Assembly: GCF_000687455.2 (NCBI RefSeq)
Contig: NZ_JGVW01000049.1
Coordinates: 62,001 to 126,000, forward strand
Direction of reading: 5' to 3'
From: Burkholderia sp. lig30
GTDB taxonomy: Bacteria; Pseudomonadota; Gammaproteobacteria; Burkholderiales; Burkholderiaceae
DNA: 64,000 nt
Within the stretch, counting starts at the first letter, position 1. Every line of letters starts with the position of its first letter. The notes beneath the pieces were generated by a model that was given only the letters and a program-made list of their open reading frames with translations, ran no database searches and had not been told where the DNA came from. Below, one piece after another: positions 11,105 through 19,007 of the stretch. The translations under genes and the position numbers were made by a program.

Positions 11105-11852
11105 GCGGCACGGCGCCGGAGCCGCTTCCGGCCGCCCCGCCATGCGCCTTCACACGCTCGCTCAATTCACGGAATTTCAGCCCGGCCGTTTCGTCGCCCT
11201 GGGCGGCCGCCGCCGCGTAATACGCGCGCGCGATGTTCAGGTTCTGCTCGACGCCGTCGCCGCCGCGCTCGTAGAACGACGCGGTCACGTATTGCGCGGT
11301 CGGCTCGCCCGCGTCGGCAGCCTGCTTGTACCAGACGAACGCCTGGCGGTTGTCGCGCGGCGTGCCGCGCCCGTCGAGAAACTGGTTCGCGAGCGCGAGT
11401 TCCGCCTGCACGTGTCCCTGCCGAGCGGCCTTCAGGAACCAGCGATGCGCTTCGGCCGGATTGCGCGCGACGAATTCGCCGTCGTCGAGCATCCGGCCGT
11501 ACACGTACTGCGCGTGCGACATGTTCGCGCCCGCCGCGCGCTTCAGCCAGCGCACTCCTTCGTCGACGTTCGCGGTCACGCCCTCGCCCGTGATCAGCAT
11601 CATCGCGTAATTGAACTGCGCGAGCCGGTCGCCACGTTCGGCCGCGTCGTGGAACTGCACGAGCGCCGCGCGATAGTTGCCGGCGTTGTAGTCGGCGACC
11701 GCGGACGCCGTCTCGCGCGCCACGTCCGGCTGTACGCGCGGCGTGCCCTGCGCGCATGCCGCGCCGCATGCGGCCGACAGCGCGAGCGCGATGCCGCGCC
11801 TGCGCATCGCCCGCGCAAGCGCGCGGCGACACGCACCGTCGATGCCGTTCAT
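11100..11852 (-). CDS. secreted Sel1-repeat (tetratricopeptide-like) protein
   Basis: The 250-residue product has an N-terminal signal peptide (about residues 1-35, cleavage near ACAQG) followed by Sel1-like repeats, recognisable from AQFNYAMMLITGEGV, AQYVYGRMLDDGEFV, AELALANQFLDGRGT and AQYVTASFYERGGDG. Such proteins are helical adaptors in the periplasm or at the cell surface; no enzymatic role is seen. The ATG at 11852 overlaps the stop of the upstream aldolase gene by four bases, suggesting translational coupling, although the biochemical link between the two is unknown. The C-terminus is Gly/Ser-rich. Confidence 0.85.
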   Translation of the reverse strand: MNGIDGACRRALARAMRRRGIALALSAACGAACAQGTPRVQPDVARETASAVADYNAGNYRAALVQFHDAAERGDRLAQFNYAMMLITGEGVTANVDEGVRWLKRAAGANMSHAQYVYGRMLDDGEFVARNPAEAHRWFLKAARQGHVQAELALANQFLDGRGTPRDNRQAFVWYKQAADAGEPTAQYVTASFYERGGDGVEQNLNIARAYYAAAAAQGDETAGLKFRELSERVKAHGGAAGSGSGAVPQ

Positions 11853-12634
11853 GACCGCACCTCCTGCAACGCCTGCCGCGTTGCGCGCAACAGCCAGCTG
11901 ACATCGGCGGACAGCGCGATCATCCGGTAGCCGGCGTCGCGGTACTGCCGCGCGGCCGCCGTGTCGCCGGCGAAGATGCCGACCGCGACGCCCGCCTGCC
12001 GGCCCGCCGCGAGCACGCGCGCCATTGCGGCTTCGACGTCCGGATGCCGCGTGTCGCCCAGATGCCCGAGGCTCGCCGCGAGATCGGCCGGGCCGATGAA
12101 CAGGCAGTCGACGCCCGGCGTCGCGGCGATCCGCTCGACCTGGTCGACGCCGCGTGCCGATTCGATCTGCACGACCACGGAAATCTGCGCATTCGCGGTC
12201 ACCACGTAATCGCGCCGCATCCCGTATGCCGCCGCCCGCACGAGTCCCGCGACGCCGCGCAGCCCGTCCGGCGCGTCCGGCGACGGATAGCGCGTGAGCC
12301 GGACCGCATGCACCGCCTCGTCGGGCGTCCCGATGTCCGGAAACATCAGCGTGCGCGCGCCCGCGTCGAGCGCGCGCTTCACGAGCCACGCGTCGCACGC
12401 CGGCACGCGCACGAGCGGCTCGCTCGGCAGGTGCGCAGCCGCGACCGCGCGCAGTTGCGACGCGACGTCGTGGCTGTCGTTCGGCGCATGCTCCATGTCG
12501 ATGCAAAGCCAGTCGTAGCCGGCGTGCGCGAGCGCTTCCGCGGCGGTGGCGCTCGCGAGCGTCAGCCACAGGCCGTAAAGCGGTTCGTCACCGTCGCGCA
12601 GACGCTGCTTGAGGGAATTGGTGAGCGCGCTCAT
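11849..12634 (-). CDS. HpcH/HpaI-family class II aldolase
   Basis: Members of this family cleave or form C-C bonds of 2-oxo acids, for example 4-hydroxy-2-oxoheptanedioate or 2-keto-3-deoxy sugar acids, using a divalent metal. The 261-residue product has WLCIDMEHAPND near the N-terminus, VQIESARGVDQVERI with the metal-binding glutamate, and the signature FIGPADLAASLG. I place the start at ATG 12634 (MSALTNSLKQRL), preceded by a good GGAGG; the frame stays open 24 codons further. The exact substrate cannot be assigned. Its stop overlaps the start of the Sel1 gene. Confidence 0.88.
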   Translation of the reverse strand: MSALTNSLKQRLRDGDEPLYGLWLTLASATAAEALAHAGYDWLCIDMEHAPNDSHDVASQLRAVAAAHLPSEPLVRVPACDAWLVKRALDAGARTLMFPDIGTPDEAVHAVRLTRYPSPDAPDGLRGVAGLVRAAAYGMRRDYVVTANAQISVVVQIESARGVDQVERIAATPGVDCLFIGPADLAASLGHLGDTRHPDVEAAMARVLAAGRQAGVAVGIFAGDTAAARQYRDAGYRMIALSADVSWLLRATRQALQEVRS

Positions 12635-12950
12635 CGAAACGCCTCCTTGCGGAAAGGGCATCGAACAGGACAAGCAACGGGCAGGATGCGTCACGCCGTG
12701 CGTCACCGGCGCAGTCGTTCAGCGGCGCCGGGCCCGGCCGTCGAACGCGAATCGGCCGCCAGCGGGCGATCGGGCAAAGCCGGCCGTTCGAGCGGACGTG
12801 CGCGGACGCCATTCGACGATCATAGCGCGACGCAGGACAGAATGTGGGAAGGGCTGCAGCGGAGCGGGAACGTGCTGCCGCCATGGGGCAGCACGTCGTG
12901 GTGCGGCATCGGCAGCCTGCGCCGACGGGCGGGCTGCCGCAAAGACAGGC
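12635..12950. other. intergenic region between queD and the aldolase gene
   Basis: No gene is evident in these 316 bp. The main feature is a perfect 10-bp inverted repeat, ACGTGCTGCC / GGCAGCACGT, at 12870-12896 with a 7-base loop. It lies downstream of queD and could end that transcript, but the minus strand has no T-run after it, so it is not a typical intrinsic terminator. Confidence 0.6.
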
Positions 12951-13403
12951 TCAGCGGGCGGGCGGGCGCTCGACGTCGGCCCAGCAGTTCGGCGTTTCGT
13001 ACAGCCGCACGCGCTCGAGGCGCAGATTGACGCCGTAATGGGCGTCGTAGACGTTCGACAGGATGTCGAACGCGACCGCCGCGAGATTCTCGACGGTGGG
13101 AATCCGGTCGAGCACGACCGTCTTGTGATCGGCCATCTTCTCGAGGAACGCGCGCACGACTTCGTCGCGCGCGTAGACGAGAAACGCGTGATCCCACTTG
13201 CTGACCAGGTGCTCGACCGCGAGCGCCTTCACGTCGGCGAAATCCATGACCATGCCGCGATCGGGCGCGCCCTCGGTATCGACGAGGTCGCCGCGCAACG
13301 TGACTTCGAGCACGTAGCGATGCCCGTGCAGGTTCCGGCACTGGCTGCGGTGATCGGGGATGCGGTGGCCCGCGTCGAATTCGAGTTTTCGGGTAATCAG
13401 CAC
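12951..13403 (-). CDS. queD: 6-carboxytetrahydropterin synthase QueD
   Basis: QueD converts dihydroneopterin triphosphate to 6-carboxytetrahydropterin, the second step of queuosine/7-deazaguanine synthesis. The 150-residue product has the zinc-binding histidines in FDAGHRI and NLHGHRY, the catalytic cysteine in SQCRNLHGH, and a further conserved KWDHAFL. It lies 18 bp after queE and is the last gene of queC-queE-queD, which are collinear on the minus strand. Confidence 0.95.
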   Translation of the reverse strand: MLITRKLEFDAGHRIPDHRSQCRNLHGHRYVLEVTLRGDLVDTEGAPDRGMVMDFADVKALAVEHLVSKWDHAFLVYARDEVVRAFLEKMADHKTVVLDRIPTVENLAAVAFDILSNVYDAHYGVNLRLERVRLYETPNCWADVERPPAR

Positions 13404-13421
13404 GATGTCAAAAGCCGAGGC

Positions 13422-14054
13422 TCAGGGAATGTTCAGATATTTGTGGGTTTGCATCGACAGCCGCCACTGCGGATGGCGCTTGCACCAGTCGATCGCGAGC
13501 TTCGTGTTGAGGTCGCGCGCGGGACCGTCCATCGGCTGGACCAGGAAATACTCGAAGTCGAGCTTCGCATAATCGGCCAGCCGCTGGTTGTCCTGCGGCA
13601 TCACGACCTTCAGCTCGTTGCCTTTCGTGACGACGAGCGGCGCGTCGGCCTTCGGGCTCACGCAGATCCAGTCGATCGAATCGGGTACCGGCAGCGAACC
13701 GTTGGTCTCGATCGCGATCTCGAAGCCGGCCGCGTGCAGCGCATCGACGAGCGGCGCGTCGAGCTGCAGCATCGGCTCGCCGCCGGTGCAGACGACGAAG
13801 CGGTGCGCCTCGCCTTCCGGCCAGAGGCTCGCGATCTTCACCGCGAGCGCCGCGGCATCCTTGTACTTGCCGCCGTTCTCGCCGTCGGTGCCGACGAAAT
13901 CGGTGTCGCAGAAGCGGCACATCGCGTCCGTGCGGTCTTCCTCGCGGCCCGACCACAGATTGCAGCCGGCGAACCGGCAGAACACGGCCGGCCGGCCGGC
14001 GTTCGCCCCCTCGCCCTGCAACGTGTAGAAAATTTCCTTGACCGCGTAAGTCAT
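13422..14054 (-). CDS. queE: 7-carboxy-7-deazaguanine synthase QueE (radical SAM)
   Basis: QueE contracts 6-carboxytetrahydropterin to 7-carboxy-7-deazaguanine by radical SAM chemistry. The 210-residue protein (start ATG 14054, MTYAVKEIFYTLQGEGANAG) carries the cluster cysteines as CNLW...CRFC with 14 and then 2 residues between them. This CX14CX2C spacing, instead of the usual CX3CX2C, is the form described structurally for Burkholderia multivorans QueE. The conserved VCTGGEP and ETNGS motifs bind SAM and substrate. It sits between queC and queD. Confidence 0.95.
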   Translation of the reverse strand: MTYAVKEIFYTLQGEGANAGRPAVFCRFAGCNLWSGREEDRTDAMCRFCDTDFVGTDGENGGKYKDAAALAVKIASLWPEGEAHRFVVCTGGEPMLQLDAPLVDALHAAGFEIAIETNGSLPVPDSIDWICVSPKADAPLVVTKGNELKVVMPQDNQRLADYAKLDFEYFLVQPMDGPARDLNTKLAIDWCKRHPQWRLSMQTHKYLNIP

Positions 14055-14124
14055 CGTCCTTCGTCCGGCTCGCGCCACTCGTTGTCGATCGGTTCAATCA
14101 TTGTGCGCCGTCGGCGCACGCGTG

Positions 14125-14859
14125 TCACAGCGGCGCTTCGGTCACCTGCTCGCCCTTCAGGTACGCGTCGTAGCCGCGCTTGCGCAGCTTGCAGGCCGGG
14201 CATTCGCCGCAGCCGAAGCCCCATGCATGCAGCTCGGCGCGCTCGCCGACGTAGCAGGTGTGCGTCTCGACGCGGATCAGCTCGACGAGCGCCTGGCCGC
14301 CCAGCTGCTCGGCGAGACGCCAGGTGTCCGCCTTGTCGAGCCACATCAGCGGCGTCTCCAGCACGAAGCGCGTGTCCATGCCGAGATTGAGCACGACCTG
14401 CAGCGCCTTCATCGTGTCGTCGCGGCAGTCCGGGTAGCCGGAGAAATCCGTCTCGCACATGCCGCCGACCAGCACGCGCAGCCCGCGCCGGTAGGCGATC
14501 GCGCCGGCGATCGTCATGAACATCAGGTTGCGGCCGGGCACGAACGTGTTCGGCAGCCCGCTCGCGGCGGTCTCGATCTCGATCGCGCGCGTCATCGCCG
14601 TATCGCTGATCGCGCCGAGTACCGACAGGTCGACCAGGTGATCGTCGCCGAGCCGCCCGGCCCACGCGGGGAACTGGCGCTTCAGCGCGTCGCGCACGCT
14701 CTCGCGGCACTCCAGCTCGACGCGATGGCGCTGGCCGTAGTCGAAGCCGAGCGTCTCCACTGTCCGATAGCGTTCGAGCGCCCATGCCACGCACGTGGCC
14801 GAGTCCTGACCGCCGGAAAACAACACGAGCGCGCCGTCTTTAGCGTCTGTCCGAGTCAC
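14125..14859 (-). CDS. queC: 7-cyano-7-deazaguanine synthase QueC
   Basis: QueC makes preQ0 from 7-carboxy-7-deazaguanine with ATP and ammonia. The 244-residue product has the PP-loop [13 protein letters not shown] near the N-terminus and the C-terminal zinc site [15 protein letters not shown]. It is the first gene of the queC-queE-queD group; queE starts 70 bp downstream. I see no preQ1 riboswitch aptamer in the 340 bp upstream. Confidence 0.96.
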   Translation of the reverse strand: MTRTDAKDGALVLFSGGQDSATCVAWALERYRTVETLGFDYGQRHRVELECRESVRDALKRQFPAWAGRLGDDHLVDLSVLGAISDTAMTRAIEIETAASGLPNTFVPGRNLMFMTIAGAIAYRRGLRVLVGGMCETDFSGYPDCRDDTMKALQVVLNLGMDTRFVLETPLMWLDKADTWRLAEQLGGQALVELIRVETHTCYVGERAELHAWGFGCGECPACKLRKRGYDAYLKGEQVTEAPL

Positions 14860-15163
14860 CGTGATACTCCGAGAATGATGTAGGCTCGCGCCGCGCTGCG
14901 CGCTCGGGCGACCCGCCGCCGCGAGACAACGCGACGCGTGCCGGCCGGCGCCGGCTCAGCCCGCATGGGCCGTGCCGCCCGCATCGAAGACAGCAGGCGC
15001 GTCACCCGCCCGTCTGTGCGACATCGGCGCCGCGCGACGGCGCGGCCAACCCGGAGCGGGGCGCGAGGCACGCGCCATGCCCGCGTTAAGTCATTGAGCG
15101 GACTGGATTTTATCACGCTGCGCGGAAGCTGGCCGGGCACTGCCGCGGCACCCGCCACAAACG
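14860..15163. other. intergenic region upstream of queC
   Basis: No gene is evident between queC and the terminator of tRNA-Phe. A minus-strand GATAAAAT at about 15110-15117 is the best -10-like sequence for queC; no matched -35 is clear. The rest is GC-rich and featureless. I looked for a preQ1 aptamer on the minus strand and did not find its conserved C-rich and A-rich segments. Confidence 0.4.
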
Positions 15164-15194
15164 AAAAACCCCAAGAACCTGACGATTCTTGGGG
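15163..15194 (-). terminator. rho-independent terminator of tRNA-Phe
   Basis: On the minus strand, CCCCAAGAA and TTCTTGGGG form a 9-bp stem with an 8-base loop followed by TTTTTCG. It begins about 10 bases after the CCA end of tRNA-Phe. Confidence 0.9.
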
Positions 15195-15203
15195 CTGAAT
15201 ACT

Positions 15204-15279
15204 TGGTGGCCTGGGACGGAATCGAACCATCGACACGCGGATTTTCAATCCGCTGCTCTACCAACTGAGCTACCGGGCC
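15204..15279 (-). tRNA. tRNA-Phe (GAA)
   Basis: The 76-nt minus-strand sequence folds as a cloverleaf: acceptor GGCCCGG, D-arm GCTC/GAGC, anticodon stem CGGAT/ATCCG with loop TTGAAAA (anticodon GAA), T-arm GATGG/CCGTC with loop TTCGAAT, and an encoded CCA. The fifth acceptor pair reads C opposite A, a mismatch in an otherwise complete stem. It has its own promoter and terminator. Confidence 0.96.
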
Positions 15280-15293
15280 AACGAAGAAATGAA

Positions 15294-15322
15294 AGTATAT
15301 CTATGTACACGAAACCGCGCAA
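15294..15322 (-). promoter_or_regulatory. sigma-70 promoter of tRNA-Phe
   Basis: Read on the minus strand: -35 TTGCGC (15317-15322), 17-bp spacer, -10 TATACT (15294-15299), about 8-10 bases before the expected precursor start. Spacing and -10 fit a strong sigma-70 promoter. Confidence 0.8.
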
Positions 15323-15340
15323 GCCCTTTCGCAAAAATTT

Positions 15341-16030
15341 TTATGCAACCCCTTCCGACGGCTTCTTGCCCAGCTCGACGCCGAGCTGCTTGAGCTTGCG
15401 ATACAGGTGCGTGCGCTCGAGGCCGGTCTTTTCCGCGACGCGCGTCATGCTGCCGTTCTCGCGCGCGAGGTGATACTCGAAGTACGCGCGCTCGAACGCA
15501 TCGCGCGCCTCGCGCAACGGAATGTCGAACGGAATCGCCGCCGTGTGGCCCGCGACGCCGAGCGTGACGGTCATGTCGTCGCCGGCCGTCGGCAGCGCCG
15601 CCGCGGACGCGATCGCTGTCGGCCCGGTCGCGGGCTTCGCCGACGCATCCATCTGCGCGGGCGCCGCGCCGCGCGCGAGACCGTGCTCGACCGCCTTCAG
15701 CAGCTTCTGCAACGCGATCGGCTTCTCGAGGAAATCGAGCGCGCCGATCTTCGTCGCCTCGACCGCGGTGTCGATCGTCGCGTGCCCGGACATCATGATC
15801 ACGGGCATCGTCAGCAGGCCCTGGGCCGCCCATTCCTTGAGCAGCGACACGCCGTCGGTATCGGGCATCCAGATATCGAGCAGCACGAGATCGGGCGCCT
15901 GGTTGAGGCGGTACTCCCGCGCAGCCTGCGCGTTCTCCGCCACCTCGACGAGATGTCCTTCGTCGCTGAGGATCTCCGAGAGCAATTCCCGGATGCCCAT
16001 TTCATCATCTACCACCAGGATGGTTGCCAT
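15341..16030 (-). CDS. NtrX-like response regulator lacking the AAA+ domain
   Basis: This 229-residue protein has a receiver domain (residues 1-120; phospho-acceptor Asp52 in LVLLDIWMPD, acidic pocket VVDDE, Lys in FLEKPI) joined by an Ala/Pro-rich linker to a C-terminal Fis-type helix-turn-helix (about 190-225, MTRVAEKTGLERTHLYRKLKQLG). The central sigma-54 ATPase domain of NtrX is absent, so it probably regulates without sigma-54 remodelling. Its start directly abuts the stop of the kinase gene upstream, with which it forms the NtrY/NtrX-like pair. Target genes are unknown. Confidence 0.9.
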   Translation of the reverse strand: MATILVVDDEMGIRELLSEILSDEGHLVEVAENAQAAREYRLNQAPDLVLLDIWMPDTDGVSLLKEWAAQGLLTMPVIMMSGHATIDTAVEATKIGALDFLEKPIALQKLLKAVEHGLARGAAPAQMDASAKPATGPTAIASAAALPTAGDDMTVTLGVAGHTAAIPFDIPLREARDAFERAYFEYHLARENGSMTRVAEKTGLERTHLYRKLKQLGVELGKKPSEGVA

Positions 16031-18427
16031 TTACGCTGCCTTTGTCTGCACAGTTGCTCTTGTCTTGCCGGATGCCGCTCCGCCATCGGAGCCTGACGCC
16101 TCGTCTGCCAGTTGCAGGAACAGGATCGACACCTGCGCGCCTTCGACGGTCTCGCCGTGCATGCGATTGCGCAGATCGATCCGTGCGCCGTGCTCGTCGA
16201 CGATCTTCTTCACCGTAGCCAGCCCGAGGCCGGTGCCCTTCGCCTTCGTCGTCACGTAAGGCTCGAATGCGCGCGTGAGGATGCGCGCCGGAAAACCCGG
16301 CCCGTTGTCGGACACGGTGAGGCGTACCGCGACGCGCGTTTTGCCCTCGGCGTCGGGATCGCCATATTCTACTGTCTTGGTTTCGAGCCACACACGCGGA
16401 AGCTCGACGTCCGCCACCGCATCCTGCGCGTTCTGCAGCAGGTTGTGGATGACCTGACGCAATTGCGTCGCGTCGCCGCGAATCACCGGCAACGGCGCCT
16501 GCTCGGCGACGATCGGGCTCTTGCCCTCGCCGACGCCGTACAGGCCCAGCACTTCACTGACCAGCTCGTTCAATTGAAGATTCCCGAGCACCGCGGGCGG
16601 CGTGCGCGCATATTCGCGGAAATCGTCGACCATCCGCTTCATCGCCGCGACCTGGTTGACGATCATCGTCGCGCCGCGCTTGAGCACGTCCGCGTCGGCC
16701 GGCGCGAGCTTGTCGGTCAGCTTCATCTGCAAGCGCTCGGCCGACAGCTGGATCGGCGTGAGCGGATTCTTGATCTCGTGCGCGAGCCGGCGCGCGACTT
16801 CGCCCCATGCGACCGAGCGCTGCGCGGAGATCACGTCGGAGATGTCGTCGAACACGACGACGTAGCCCGACGTCTGCGCGTCGTCGGCGTCCGCGTCGAG
16901 CGTCGACAGCAGACGCGTGCCGCGCACCAGCAGCGTCAGCGGATCGGCCTCGCCCGGCACCTCGACCGCGAGCTGCTGCTGCCAGTGGCCGCGATCGCTG
17001 CCGCTGTCGGACGCCGCCTCGCGATCCGCGAACGCCTTGCGGACCATCGCGCCGAACTCCGCGACGACGCCGATCTGGTCGAGCGTCGTGCCGATCATCG
17101 AATTGAACGGCTGGCGGAAGATCCGCTCCGCGCCGCGGTTGGCCGTCGTCAGCCGGAACTGGCGATCGAGCACGAACACGCCGGCGGTCAGGTTCGCCAG
17201 GATGCTCTCGAGATACGTCTTCGAATGCTCGAGCGCGACGCGGTTCTTCTCGACCGCGAGGCGCGCCTCGGACAGCTGGCGCGTCATCGCATTGAACGAC
17301 TGCGTGAGGAAGCCCAGCTCGTCGCGCGTCTTGATCTCGCGCTTCGGCGTGTAGTCGCCTTCCGCGACTTCCTTCGTCCCCTGCGCGAGCAGGAACAGCG
17401 GCCGCGCGAGTTGCTGGCCGAGCGCGAGCGCGAGCATCATCGCGATGAAGGTCGCGAGGAACAGCGCAAGCGTCAGCGTGCCGATGTACATCTTGCGCAG
17501 GCCGGTGCGGCCGAGCGACTTCTCCTGATATTCGCGGTACGCGCGCTGCACGGCGTCCGCGTTGCGGGCGAGCGTCGGCGACACCGGCTGCGTGAGCTGC
17601 AGGTAGCGCTCGGCCGGCTGCAGCAGCGCGGTGCTCGCGTCGGGAATGCGCCGCACCACGCGCAGCCGCAATGCGCCTTTCGAGCCGTGCGCGTGCGGAT
17701 CGCCGTCCACCTCGCCTTCGATCGCCGCGTAGCCGCCGTGCTCGCGCGCCTGGGTCAGCATCAGCGGCGTCGGCAGGTCGTCGGAAATCAACGCGGAGAA
17801 ATTGCCCGATGCCTGCGCGACGATGTGCAGATCCGGCGCGGCGCCCGATGCGCCGCGGCCCGGCTCGACGATCGTCGCGTCCTGCACGCCGAACTGGTCG
17901 CGCAGACGTAGCAGCGTGAGCGTCGTGCCGTTCGTGGCCGCGTCCGCGCTCGCGAGCTGGTCTGCCATCAGGCGCGCCTTCGTCTGCAGGTCGGACAACG
18001 ACGCGTCGAGCGTGCCGCGGCCGAGGTTCAGGCCCGCGGTCAGCGCGGTCTCGACGTTCACGTCGAACCACGACTCGATGCTGCGCGACACGAACTGGTA
18101 CGAGACGATGTAGATGATGCCGCCCGGCACCACGCCGACGAGCGCGAAGAATACCGCCAGCTTCGCGAGCAGCCGCGTGCCGAACTTGCCCTTGCGCAGC
18201 CGCACGACGATCATCCCGATGAGACCGAGCACGACGAGCAGGAACACCAGCGCGACGACGATGTTCGTCGCGTACAGCCACGAATAGTAGCGATCGAAGA
18301 ATTCGGTGTTCGCGCTCGCGGCCGCCAGCAGCACGAGCAGCAGCAGCGCGGTGAGCGCGACGGTCGAGACGATCACGCGAATCAGCAGGCTCTTCCCGTT
18401 GGGCGCGCGACGAACCTTATTTAGCAC
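16031..18427 (-). CDS. NtrY-like membrane sensor histidine kinase
   Basis: The 798-residue kinase begins with GTG at 18427 and has N-terminal membrane segments (about residues 16-40, 50-75 and 88-112), a periplasmic sensing region, another membrane segment near 320, a HAMP domain, a PAS domain (SILANLTAGVFVLD), a HisKA domain with His550 in RLAHEIKNPLTPIQ, and an ATPase domain with NLLQNAQDAV and DNGPGFP. It overlaps the DUF4390 gene by 11 bp and abuts the response regulator gene, so the three are probably co-translated. The signal is not known from sequence; NtrY homologues respond to nitrogen, redox or envelope cues. Confidence 0.93.
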   Translation of the reverse strand: MLNKVRRAPNGKSLLIRVIVSTVALTALLLLVLLAAASANTEFFDRYYSWLYATNIVVALVFLLVVLGLIGMIVVRLRKGKFGTRLLAKLAVFFALVGVVPGGIIYIVSYQFVSRSIESWFDVNVETALTAGLNLGRGTLDASLSDLQTKARLMADQLASADAATNGTTLTLLRLRDQFGVQDATIVEPGRGASGAAPDLHIVAQASGNFSALISDDLPTPLMLTQAREHGGYAAIEGEVDGDPHAHGSKGALRLRVVRRIPDASTALLQPAERYLQLTQPVSPTLARNADAVQRAYREYQEKSLGRTGLRKMYIGTLTLALFLATFIAMMLALALGQQLARPLFLLAQGTKEVAEGDYTPKREIKTRDELGFLTQSFNAMTRQLSEARLAVEKNRVALEHSKTYLESILANLTAGVFVLDRQFRLTTANRGAERIFRQPFNSMIGTTLDQIGVVAEFGAMVRKAFADREAASDSGSDRGHWQQQLAVEVPGEADPLTLLVRGTRLLSTLDADADDAQTSGYVVVFDDISDVISAQRSVAWGEVARRLAHEIKNPLTPIQLSAERLQMKLTDKLAPADADVLKRGATMIVNQVAAMKRMVDDFREYARTPPAVLGNLQLNELVSEVLGLYGVGEGKSPIVAEQAPLPVIRGDATQLRQVIHNLLQNAQDAVADVELPRVWLETKTVEYGDPDAEGKTRVAVRLTVSDNGPGFPARILTRAFEPYVTTKAKGTGLGLATVKKIVDEHGARIDLRNRMHGETVEGAQVSILFLQLADEASGSDGGAASGKTRATVQTKAA

Positions 18428-19007
18428 GTTCGGCCACCGTGAAGGTAAAGCGTTTCCAGTCCGACACGAGCGTCCAGTCGCGGTTGTTCACCGCATCGAC
18501 CTGGAACGGCTTCGGCATCAGCGCCGTATCGAGTTGCATCCGCACCGAGGCAGTGTACGTTTCGCCCTGGCGCACCTGGCCCTTGTCGATCACGTGCCAC
18601 GACGTGACGTGCTTGATGACCGCGAGCGCATCCTTCAGCGTGCCGAAGCCGAGCTGCAGCCCCCCCGTCGATACGCGGTATTCGCGCGTGAGCGGCTGGA
18701 ACGACAGGCGGATCGTCTGCGACACCGACACCGGCTGCTCGTCGAACCAGTACCAGCGCGCGCGGCCCAGCTCGAAGTCGGTCGTGAAGTAGACCGGGAT
18801 GCCTTTGTTGACGGCATCCTCGAGGTTGGCGTTCAGCTCGAAATCGAAGCGGGCATCGAGGCTCCAGCCACTGCCGTCGGCTTGCAGCGACGCGCGCTGC
18901 ACGGAAATCGAATCGGCGCGCGCCGGCGTCGCCACGGCGAGGCACAGCGTCAGCGCGACCATCAGCACGGCCGCGAGCCGAAGTGGAAAGAGGTGTTTGA
19001 TCGTCAC
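18417..19007 (-). CDS. exported DUF4390 protein
   Basis: The 196-residue product has a signal peptide (about residues 1-32, LAAVLMVALTLCLAVATPARADS) followed by a mainly beta domain typical of DUF4390. It starts at GTG 19007, which overlaps the rsmB stop (GTGA), and its 3' end overlaps ntrY by 11 bp. The placement directly before a sensor kinase suggests a periplasmic accessory or sensor partner; that is inference. No catalytic motif is seen. Confidence 0.85.
   Translation of the reverse strand: MTIKHLFPLRLAAVLMVALTLCLAVATPARADSISVQRASLQADGSGWSLDARFDFELNANLEDAVNKGIPVYFTTDFELGRARWYWFDEQPVSVSQTIRLSFQPLTREYRVSTGGLQLGFGTLKDALAVIKHVTSWHVIDKGQVRQGETYTASVRMQLDTALMPKPFQVDAVNNRDWTLVSDWKRFTFTVAERAK

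Noticed and set aside
12609-14390. Open frame of about 590 codons on the plus strand across queD and queE
   Set aside because: Crosses two recognised minus-strand genes and has no family signature.
14860-15203. preQ1 riboswitch upstream of queC
   Set aside because: The conserved C-rich loop and A-rich tail of preQ1-I/II aptamers are not found on the minus strand here.
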